34,877 nucleotides of DNA from Ruminococcus sp. UBA4275 (GTDB taxonomy: Bacteria; Bacillota; Clostridia; Oscillospirales; Ruminococcaceae). Both the position numbers and the translations under genes were made by a program. The notes below the pieces were generated by a model. The model was not told where the DNA came from and searched no databases. It saw only the letters and a program-made list of their open reading frames with translations. This document shows, one piece after another, positions 1 through 6,403 of the stretch; positions within the stretch are counted from its first letter, which is position 1; the number at the start of each line of letters is the position of its first letter. The stretch spans positions 1-34,877 of the forward strand of contig DGVV01000154.1 in NCBI GenBank assembly GCA_002395085.1, written 5' to 3'.

Positions 1-25
1 TAATCATCGCGCAGCGATACCTTTT
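1..25. repeat. 25-bp repeat, left-edge copy
   Basis: These 25 bases are the exact reverse complement of positions 34841-34865 at the other edge of the window. The copy contains a small hairpin, ATCGC-TGC-GCGAT, and overlaps the cysS stop codon at 24-26. Identity stops at position 26, where the two copies differ. The exact match at both edges, both reading outward, suggests an assembly break in a dispersed repeat. The family is not recognised. Confidence 0.7.
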
Positions 26-1433
26 ACAGCTTGGTGATCTCCGTGCCCTGTCTGGTCTCGCGGATGCTCCAGCCCAGCGCCGTGATCTCATCGCGGATCG
101 CATCAGCCTTCGCAAAATCCTTAGCCTTGCGGGCTTCCTTGCGCGCCTCAACCAGTGCCAGCACTTCCGCCGGAATCTCCTGATTCTGCTCCGAATCCGT
201 CATTGCCTGTGCGCTTTCCAGCAGACCAATCGACAGCACCGTATCAATCGCCGCGATTGCCGCACGCTTCGTTGCTGCATCCGCATCGGATTTCAGCACG
301 TCGTACAGCACCGTGATGCCCTGTGCGGTATTGAGATCGTTGTCCATCGCCTCGCGGAAACCGCCCAGCAGCGTATCCAGCTTTGCGGCATCGGGCTCGC
401 CCTGTGCATCCAGCAGCGGACGAATCTTCGCGATGAGTTTGTCGTATGCCGCCTGCGCATTGTCCATGTTCTCCCAGGAGAAGACCAGCGACTTGCGGTA
501 ATGCGATTGCAGGCAGAAGAAGCGGTAAGCCATCGGGGAATAGCCCTTCTGCTCCAGCAGGGAGACCGTCAGGAATTCGCCCTTGGATTTGCTCATCTTG
601 CCGCTTGCGTCATTGAGATGCAGCACATGGAACCAGTGCGGGCACCATGCGTGACCCAGCAGCGCTTCACTCTGCGCGATTTCATTTGTGTGATGCGGGA
701 ACATATTGTCCACGCCGCCGCAGTGGATGTCCAGCGTTTCGCCGGCATATTTCATGCCGATGCAGGAGCATTCAATGTGCCAGCCCGGATAGCCCATGCC
801 CCACGGACTCTGCCACTTCAGCTCCTGATCATCAAACTTCGACTTCGTGAACCACAGCACGAAATCCGCCTTGTTGCGCTTATTGGTATCTGCACCGACG
901 CCCTCACGCACACCGACTTCGAGGTCTTCCTCTTTGAAATCGTGGAAGCGGTAATACTGATCGAGCTTTGCGGTATCGAAATAGACATTGCCGCCGGCTT
1001 CATAGGCATAGCCTTTGCCGAGAAGCTTCTGTACTGCTTCAATGAATTCCGGAATGCAGCCGGTCGCGGGCTGAATGACCGCCGGACGCTGGATTCTGAG
1101 CTTTTCGCAGTCTGCAAAGAAGGCGTCCGTATAGAACTGCGCGATCTCCATGACGGATTTATGCTCACGCTTCGCGCCCTTGAGCATCTTGTCATCGCCG
1201 GTATCGCCGTCAGAGGTGAGGTGACCGACGTCGGTGATATTCATGATGCGCAGGACATCGTAGCCGGAAAAGCTGAGATATTTCTCAAGCACATCCTCCA
1301 TGATATAGGTACGGAGGTTGCCGATGTGTGCATAGTGATAGACGGTCGGGCCGCAGGTGTACATTTTCACCTTGCCCGGTTCGGCTGTGCGGAAGACTTC
1401 CTTCTCGCGTGTCAGGGAATTATACAGCAGCAT
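24..1433 (-). CDS. cysS: Cysteine--tRNA ligase
   Basis: CysS charges tRNA-Cys with cysteine in the cytoplasm. The protein is 469 aa, the usual family length. The class I HIGH motif appears as HIGN in YHYAHIGNLR near residue 30. The zinc-site sequence GWHIECSCIG and the KMSKS loop (GKMSKSKGEF) follow, and the C-terminal anticodon-binding helical region is present. I chose the ATG at 1433 because AAAGGAGC sits just upstream; an in-frame extension to 1484 would cover the -10 region and lacks a ribosome binding site. The gene is monocistronic here and divergent from the lectin-peptidase gene. Only about 24 bases follow its stop, so the terminator is outside the window. Confidence 0.97.
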   Translation of the reverse strand: MLLYNSLTREKEVFRTAEPGKVKMYTCGPTVYHYAHIGNLRTYIMEDVLEKYLSFSGYDVLRIMNITDVGHLTSDGDTGDDKMLKGAKREHKSVMEIAQFYTDAFFADCEKLRIQRPAVIQPATGCIPEFIEAVQKLLGKGYAYEAGGNVYFDTAKLDQYYRFHDFKEEDLEVGVREGVGADTNKRNKADFVLWFTKSKFDDQELKWQSPWGMGYPGWHIECSCIGMKYAGETLDIHCGGVDNMFPHHTNEIAQSEALLGHAWCPHWFHVLHLNDASGKMSKSKGEFLTVSLLEQKGYSPMAYRFFCLQSHYRKSLVFSWENMDNAQAAYDKLIAKIRPLLDAQGEPDAAKLDTLLGGFREAMDNDLNTAQGITVLYDVLKSDADAATKRAAIAAIDTVLSIGLLESAQAMTDSEQNQEIPAEVLALVEARKEARKAKDFAKADAIRDEITALGWSIRETRQGTEITKL

Positions 1434-1472
1434 ATTGCCTGCTCCTTTCGTATGGGGATTCTCCATAGTCAT

Positions 1473-1501
1473 ATTATACCACAATCATCGGTATTCGTCA
1501 A
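1473..1501 (-). promoter_or_regulatory. cysS promoter
   Basis: On the minus strand, TTGACG (1496-1501) and TATAAT (1473-1478) are separated by 17 bp, a near-consensus sigma-A promoter. The leader to the start codon is only about 35 nt, too short for a T-box, so cysS appears constitutive. Confidence 0.85.
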
Positions 1502-1621
1502 GGCGGCAGGGGAATTTTGAGGGCAGAAGGCGCATTCAGGTGAACGGATTGATTAAGATTCACTTCATAAAATCTTTTGAAAAGCTTTTGCAGATTGAAA
1601 TGATAGCTTAAAGGAATCGTA

Positions 1622-1650
1622 TTTACAGTTGATCTTTTTTGTGATATAAT
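1622..1650 (+). promoter_or_regulatory. Promoter of the lectin-M23 gene
   Basis: TTTACA (1622-1627) and TATAAT (1645-1650) are 17 bp apart. The leader of about 60 nt carries CCGG/CCGG and CATC/GATG pairings, and an 8-bp inverted repeat (ATTTACAG 1621-1628, CTGTAAAT 1690-1697) flanks promoter and leader. The ribosome binding site AGGGAG is at 1705-1710. No known riboswitch was recognised. Confidence 0.7.
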
Positions 1651-1716
1651 AAAACTGCAACCGGGGGCGAACATCAGACAGATGGCCGGCTGTAAATATA
1701 ATATAGGGAGAAAAAT

Positions 1717-3042
1717 ATGAAAAAGTACGTAAAGACAAGAAAAACGCATCACACATTCGGCAAGCGCGCTGCGGCGTTTGCGCTGGCGGCGGTAAGCTGC
1801 TGCTCGCTCGCTGCAATGCCAAAATCAGAATTCGGCGGTCTGATGAACAACATCGCCATAACTGCAGATGCGGCATCTACGGAAAAGCTGCTGTTTGACA
1901 GCTCCAAGGGAGATTGCCGTTTGACGCCCAATGCACATTACAGCAGTAATAACGGCAAGTATTTCCTGACCTTTCAGGGAAGCGACGGCAACCTCGTTCT
2001 GTATCGCAAGGATGGCGGAAGAACAATGCCGATCTGGAGTACCGGCACAAACGGAAAGGGCGCTAACCGCTGCGTGATGCAGGAAGACGGAAATTTCGTG
2101 ATTTATACGCCGAGCACTCATGTATGGAATTCGCATACGTACAACAAGAAGAAAGCGAAGCTGTACATCTCTGATAATGGCAGAGTGTATATTACGTCTT
2201 CTGCATCCGGAAAGGAAGTTGAGACGTGGACTTCTAATGACAGCCTTGTGCTGGATACCACTGACGGTGCAAGAAATGGTAACCGCGAACTGGTGAAGGG
2301 AACCAAGTACTACAGCAATAACAAGCAGTATTACTTCGTATTTCAGCATGACGGCAATCTGGTATTCTACCATCGTGAAAACGGCGGGGTTGCGGCAAAA
2401 TGGAGTTCTAAAACTGCCAACAGAGGATCATATTGTGCGATGCAGGAGGACGGTAATCTCGTTGTCTATGATGCAAAGAAGCAGGCTCTCTGGAGCTCCG
2501 GCTCCTGTGGTAAGAAGCATCCGCGGCTGTTTATTTCGGATCAAGGTAAGGTTTACATGAAATCTGTTGATACGAAAACCGAAACATGGTCGGTCAGCGC
2601 GGAGCAGAAGACTGAGAATTATATCTGGCCGGTGCCGGGCTTTAAATATATCAGCAGCCCGTTTGGATCTCGCTGGGGTCGCAAGCATCAAGGTGTTGAT
2701 GTTGGTGATGCAGGAATCATGAACACACCTGTCCTTGCTGCAAAGTCTGGAACGGTGACCGCTGTGTATGCTTTGTGTACTCATAATTATAAAAAGAGTG
2801 AGTCGTGCGGTTGCGGCGGAGGCTACGGTAATTATGTTACCATTACGCATGACGACGGAACAAAAACCCATTACGCGCACATGGGTACTGTGAAAGTAGC
2901 GCTTAATGAACGTGTTTCGCAGGGACAGAAAATTGGTACTGTCGGTTCTACCGGTGATTCTACAGGCGCTCACCTCCACTTTGAAATTTATAATACAGCT
3001 GGTGTTAGAGTCGACCCGCTTGGCTTGGTGACCCCCGAATAA
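1717..3042 (+). CDS. Secreted tandem B-lectin / M23 peptidase
   Basis: This is probably an exported cell-wall endopeptidase targeted by a carbohydrate-binding part. The 441-aa protein starts with a basic region and a hydrophobic stretch near residues 17-33, which reads as a signal peptide. Two bulb-type (D-mannose-binding) lectin domains follow, about residues 55-165 and 180-295. They carry the QxDxNxVxY motif intact three times (near residues 122, 210 and 243) and once in altered form near 87. The C-terminal part is an M23/LytM peptidase: H324 and D328 in HQGVD, H385 and H388 in HYAH, and H419/H421 in HLHFE supply the zinc and catalytic residues, so it should be active. It could act in self wall remodelling or as a bacteriolysin against other cells; no immunity gene is adjacent. 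Confidence 0.9.
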   Translation: MKKYVKTRKTHHTFGKRAAAFALAAVSCCSLAAMPKSEFGGLMNNIAITADAASTEKLLFDSSKGDCRLTPNAHYSSNNGKYFLTFQGSDGNLVLYRKDGGRTMPIWSTGTNGKGANRCVMQEDGNFVIYTPSTHVWNSHTYNKKKAKLYISDNGRVYITSSASGKEVETWTSNDSLVLDTTDGARNGNRELVKGTKYYSNNKQYYFVFQHDGNLVFYHRENGGVAAKWSSKTANRGSYCAMQEDGNLVVYDAKKQALWSSGSCGKKHPRLFISDQGKVYMKSVDTKTETWSVSAEQKTENYIWPVPGFKYISSPFGSRWGRKHQGVDVGDAGIMNTPVLAAKSGTVTAVYALCTHNYKKSESCGCGGGYGNYVTITHDDGTKTHYAHMGTVKVALNERVSQGQKIGTVGSTGDSTGAHLHFEIYNTAGVRVDPLGLVTPE

Positions 3043-3049
3043 TCCACTC

Positions 3050-3083
3050 CCGCCCCGCTGTGCAGAACCGTACAGCGGGGCGG
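3050..3083 (+). terminator. Terminator after lectin-M23 gene
   Basis: A 12-bp perfect stem (CCGCCCCGCTGT 3050-3061 with ACAGCGGGGCGG 3072-3083) with a 10-nt loop starts 7 bp after the stop. The following tract is only moderately T-rich (TCCTGTCTCTTT). Confidence 0.75.
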
Positions 3084-3119
3084 TCCTGTCTCTTTGGAGC
3101 GGATATTGCAGCGCGGTTA

Positions 3120-3128
3120 TGGTATACT
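3120..3128 (+). promoter_or_regulatory. Extended -10 promoter of the flavodoxin gene
   Basis: TGGTATACT is an extended -10 element with TATACT at 3123-3128. No good -35 lies at 17 bp, as expected for an extended -10 promoter. The likely start of transcription, near 3135, falls at the edge of the palindrome at 3136-3157. Confidence 0.6.
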
Positions 3129-3135
3129 GGAACAG

Positions 3136-3157
3136 GATTAGTTAGCATAAGCTAATC
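3136..3157. promoter_or_regulatory. Putative DtxR-family operator
   Basis: The palindrome has outer arms GATTAG (3136-3141) and CTAATC (3152-3157) and overlapping inner arms TTAGC (3142-3146) and GCTAA (3151-3155). The core TTAGTTAGCATAAGCTAA resembles the DtxR/IdeR box (TTAGGTTAG-C-CTAACCTAA). It lies just after the -10 element, where a bound repressor would block transcription. Iron-responsive control is an inference from the motif and from flavodoxin biology. Confidence 0.45.
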
Positions 3158-3189
3158 GCAAGAAATCAACCATTTCAGGAGGTAATATC

Positions 3190-3597
3190 ATGAACGCAGC
3201 AGTCATTTATTGGAGCGGCACGGGCAATACCGAGGCGCTGGCAAAAGCAGTCGCAGAGGGCGCAGGCGTCGAGGCAGTGGAGTGCGGAGATTTTTCCGGC
3301 GATGTCGCAGCACTGGATGCAGTCGCATTCGGCTGCCCGGCAATGGGCGATGAGGTTCTGGAGGAGGATACCTTCGAGCCGTTCTTCGCAGGCGTTGAGG
3401 GCAAGCTTTCCGGCAAGAAGGTCGCGCTGTTCGGTTGCTACGGCTGGGGCGACGGTCAGTGGATGCGCGACTGGGCAGAGCGTGTGAAGGCTGCCGGCGC
3501 AGATCTGGTCAACGGCGAGGGTCTGATTGTCAATGAAGCCCCCGATGACGATGCGCTTGCACAGGGCAAGGCACTGGGTGCAGCGCTGGTCGGCTAA
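3190..3597 (+). CDS. Flavodoxin
   Basis: This is a short-chain flavodoxin of 135 aa, a soluble FMN electron carrier that replaces ferredoxin, typically when iron is scarce. The N-terminal strand is followed by the FMN-phosphate loop SGTGNTE at residues 9-15. The region CPAMGDEVLEE supplies the second FMN loop and GCYGWGDGQWM the third, with aromatic residues that could stack on the flavin. The ribosome binding site AGGAGGT at 3177-3183 is excellent and fixes the ATG. The gene stands alone between two terminators. Its promoter overlaps a DtxR-like palindrome, which fits iron control. Confidence 0.93.
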   Translation: MNAAVIYWSGTGNTEALAKAVAEGAGVEAVECGDFSGDVAALDAVAFGCPAMGDEVLEEDTFEPFFAGVEGKLSGKKVALFGCYGWGDGQWMRDWAERVKAAGADLVNGEGLIVNEAPDDDALAQGKALGAALVG

Positions 3598-3634
3598 ACA
3601 GCATATATCTTTTTTCCATACTGTTTCTCAGAAG

Positions 3635-3676
3635 CAGAGCAGCTCTCCGTTTGCGCGGGGAGCTGCTCTGTTTTTT
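3635..3676 (+). terminator. Terminator after flavodoxin gene
   Basis: A 14-bp stem (3635-3648 with 3657-3670, one U-G pair) is followed by TTTTTT at 3671-3676, a classic intrinsic terminator. It lies between convergent genes and its stem may also slow the minus-strand operon, though there is no T-run on that side. Confidence 0.93.
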
Positions 3677-3686
3677 GCAGTATGAA

Positions 3687-4871
3687 TTACGAACCGGCAT
3701 TTGCGAGGCTCACTTCGGAGAGGAACTTGATTTCGCTGTCTGAGAGCGTCAGATCATACACAGTAACATTTGCCATCTGTCCCCGGAACTGAAGCTGGTC
3801 AGGGGAATGCAGCAGCGCCTGTCTGCCGATGGTGACGGTATCCTGATTGGAGATCAGCTCGCCGGAGACAGAAGCCTGCCCGTGCAGCATACCGTTGATA
3901 TAGAGCGAAATGGTGTCACCCTTGCGCTGAACCAATGTGTGATACCATTTTTGCGGTGCGATGTGCATAGCGGATTGAATCTCGGTCTGAGTGCCGTCCG
4001 CGGCGGTCACGAGGAAATCAACGCATTCCTCACAGATGGAGAGTGCATAAGGGCCTGCGCCGGAGGTCTCATATTTGGTAAAGAGTCCCTCATAGCGCTT
4101 GGTGACATCCTCCGCATAGAAGGTAACGGAGAGTGCCCAGTCACCGGTCAGATTCAGTTCTCTGCCGCAGTCGATGTAATCTCCGTCGCCGTCGAAGGAA
4201 GCAACCTGTGCATATCCGCCGGCATCGGGCGGGGTCAGTGCGACATCGCCGCAGATTGTCTGGTTCAGTTCACCGCGCCGCACATCCAGCGAGGAAGTGA
4301 AATCCCACTGATAGACCGGAACAATGCTGTTGACGAGCTTTTTCTTGATGCGCATGACACATTCAGCGGCATCACGGTAGCTGCCGAGTTCGCTGTAAGC
4401 CTGAATGGCAGCCGGATAGTTGCCTTCATTCAGCAGGGCAGCAGCGGCATCATATTTCGTCTGGAGTTCCGATTCACGGCAGTTTTCTGCAAGTTCACTG
4501 GAATTGCGGTATGAACCGAGTTCTTCAAACAGGACGGCGGCATCAGAATAGCTGCCCGCATCAAAGAGTGCTTTTGCCTGATTGAATTTTCCCAGCGAAC
4601 GAAGCACGGCGAAATAGAAAACCAGAGCGGCAATGAGATTGAGCACGAGAATTGCGAGGACGAATTTGAGGACAATTTTCTTTTCGCCGTTCGATGCTGC
4701 CTGTCTGGAATTGCTGTTGAGGCTGCCGGTGCGTTCAGCATCCTGCCGGATCAGTGTGCGGAGTTTCTGTGTATTGAAAGCATTCATTTCAGGAATGCCG
4801 AAATACTGTCCGCAGGACGGGCAGCAGCGCTCAGAATCTGCGGTTTCCGCGTGACAAAAAGGGCATTGCAT
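3687..4871 (-). CDS. Zinc-ribbon / TM / TPR-like / LamG protein
   Basis: The 394-aa protein joins four parts. An N-terminal zinc ribbon has C3, C6, C17 and C20 (CPFC and CPSC pairs). One transmembrane helix spans about 66-90. Two TPR-like helical repeats cover about 92-178, with the repeated pattern GxYxxAxxxFxxLGSYR. The C-terminal part, about 187-390, looks like a concanavalin A/LamG lectin-like domain (FDGDGDYIDCG, KWYHTLVQRKGDTISLYINGMLHG). I infer the ribbon inside the cell and the lectin-like part outside, which would suit an anchor or surface sensor. It is the last gene of the operon, 35 bp after the nuclease gene, with GGGAGG before the ATG. Precise function unknown. Confidence 0.85.
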   Translation of the reverse strand: MQCPFCHAETADSERCCPSCGQYFGIPEMNAFNTQKLRTLIRQDAERTGSLNSNSRQAASNGEKKIVLKFVLAILVLNLIAALVFYFAVLRSLGKFNQAKALFDAGSYSDAAVLFEELGSYRNSSELAENCRESELQTKYDAAAALLNEGNYPAAIQAYSELGSYRDAAECVMRIKKKLVNSIVPVYQWDFTSSLDVRRGELNQTICGDVALTPPDAGGYAQVASFDGDGDYIDCGRELNLTGDWALSVTFYAEDVTKRYEGLFTKYETSGAGPYALSICEECVDFLVTAADGTQTEIQSAMHIAPQKWYHTLVQRKGDTISLYINGMLHGQASVSGELISNQDTVTIGRQALLHSPDQLQFRGQMANVTVYDLTLSDSEIKFLSEVSLANAGS

Positions 4872-4906
4872 AAGGATATTCCTCCCATATATTCGGGCTG
4901 CATCGC

Positions 4907-6388
4907 TCAGGAACGGCGCAGCGCATGATTGACAAAGGTTGTGGATTCTTTTTTGCCGTCGATGGTATAATCGACGAGAAAGCCTGTGGGCCGGAAGCTT
5001 CTGCCGTGATAGACCGGCTGAATGCGGTAATAGACATCCTTACCCGCTTCGAGTGCCTTTGCGAGTCTGGCTTCGAGAGAACGGTAACGGCTCTGATTGA
5101 GCTGACAATCCATCGGCACGAGATTTCCGAGACCGGCAGCGGCATCAAAGAGGTCTGCGATGAGATGCCCGCGCTGATCGCTGCTGCGGTGATGTGTTTT
5201 GGAAGCATCGGTCATCGGGGTATTGAGTGCGCTGCGTTTTTGCTCCCGCAGACGGAGTTTGCCTTCTGCGCAGGAGATCCGTCCGACGGCATCCGTGCGG
5301 TAGGTATAGCCGCGCAGGGTATATTTGGCATTTGCGAGGAGAGCGTCGTTCATGCGGAAGGGTGTGCCGTTGTCATCGGTATAATAGCGGTCTGCGCCCT
5401 GCCGGAAGCGGCTGTTGGGGTCATATTTTTTCTTGAGGCTGATGGTCGGGACAGGCGGTGCAGGAGCAGCATGACCGTTCAGCCGTTTGCTGATGCCTGC
5501 GGACTGTCTGCTGCTCTGGAATCCGGCAGAGGATGCGGAAACCTTCGGCGCATGAACTGCGGATGCATTCTTTTTGAGGAAGACGGCATTGCCGCCCACG
5601 CCGGATTTGCTGGCAGACCGGAAGGCAGAAGCGACCGGTTTGCTGCTGCCGGAAACGGAGCTGCTGCGCTGCATCGGGCGGATGGGCGAGCGCATACCGC
5701 TGCTGCCGGCAGTTGCGAAGCGCGCTTTGCGGCCGCTGCCCGCGCCGCCGCCGAACATGGCGTGTACACCGCCGGTGAAGCTGCTGCCGCCGCGTTTTGA
5801 GCCGCCGGCAGATGCCCCGCCGCCGCTATGGGATCTCCCGCTGCCGCTGCTGCCCGTGCCGCCGCCCGAAACATAGCTGCCGAGGATACCGGCAGCGCGG
5901 GAGAGCGCAGAGAGACTTTGATGAAAGGAATCCTGCAAGTGATTGCCGACCCGTGCGAAATCGCCGGTCATCATGCCGGCATAGGAGATGTTCTGCGAGG
6001 TTTGAGCGGCGCGCTGCTGAATTTCTGCAATCGCGGAAGCCTTCTCCGCGAGGACAGCGTCCAGAGCAGCCTCGGCTGCATACCGTTTGCTGCGTGCGGA
6101 ATCCAGCGCACTCTGGGCGGCACTCACTTCGCTCTGCGCCGCGGAGACCCGTGCCTCTGCCTCGTAAACAGGGGAGTAATCATAGGTTGCATAGCCTTCG
6201 CTGTCGTAGTGAACGATCGGTTGCGCTGCTGCGAGCGCTGCTTCAGCCGCCGCGAGTCTGCTGTTTGCCGCTGAGAGCCGGCCTTCGGCAGCGCTTTCCG
6301 CCATGCGGGCGGCTTCCAGATGCGCACGGGCAGCCAGTTCGCTGCCGTGGATTTTTTCCGCATAGGCGACGAATTCAACGGAGCGCAT
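4907..6388 (-). CDS. Toxin-like DNA/RNA non-specific endonuclease
   Basis: The 493-aa protein has three regions. Residues 1-160 are Ala-rich and helical, probably coiled coil. Residues 160-330 are rich in Gly, Ser and basic residues, a disordered linker. Residues 330-493 match the NUC-type non-specific endonuclease fold (Endonuclease_NS_2 type). The core is RGHLIAD with the candidate catalytic H408, then N422 in GNLVPM, N431 and E439, the order expected for this metal-dependent family. There is no signal peptide. A helical N-terminus plus linker plus C-terminal nuclease resembles polymorphic toxins exported by type VII-like machines, but no LXG motif is clear and no immunity gene is adjacent. 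The gene starts 15 bp after the HerA-like gene with GAGGAGG upstream. Confidence 0.85.
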   Translation of the reverse strand: MRSVEFVAYAEKIHGSELAARAHLEAARMAESAAEGRLSAANSRLAAAEAALAAAQPIVHYDSEGYATYDYSPVYEAEARVSAAQSEVSAAQSALDSARSKRYAAEAALDAVLAEKASAIAEIQQRAAQTSQNISYAGMMTGDFARVGNHLQDSFHQSLSALSRAAGILGSYVSGGGTGSSGSGRSHSGGGASAGGSKRGGSSFTGGVHAMFGGGAGSGRKARFATAGSSGMRSPIRPMQRSSSVSGSSKPVASAFRSASKSGVGGNAVFLKKNASAVHAPKVSASSAGFQSSRQSAGISKRLNGHAAPAPPVPTISLKKKYDPNSRFRQGADRYYTDDNGTPFRMNDALLANAKYTLRGYTYRTDAVGRISCAEGKLRLREQKRSALNTPMTDASKTHHRSSDQRGHLIADLFDAAAGLGNLVPMDCQLNQSRYRSLEARLAKALEAGKDVYYRIQPVYHGRSFRPTGFLVDYTIDGKKESTTFVNHALRRS

Positions 6389-6403
6389 CAGCGCACCTCC
6401 TCG

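Noticed and set aside
1434..1500. T-box riboswitch upstream of cysS
   Set aside because: The promoter leaves a leader of only about 35 nt, far too short for a T-box.
501..1520. Plus-strand open frame opposite cysS
   Set aside because: cysS on the other strand is certain and this translation has no recognisable features.
1651..1716. Riboswitch in the leader of the lectin-peptidase gene (c-di-GMP or c-di-AMP type)
   Set aside because: The leader has small pairings but is too short, and no consensus core was recognised.
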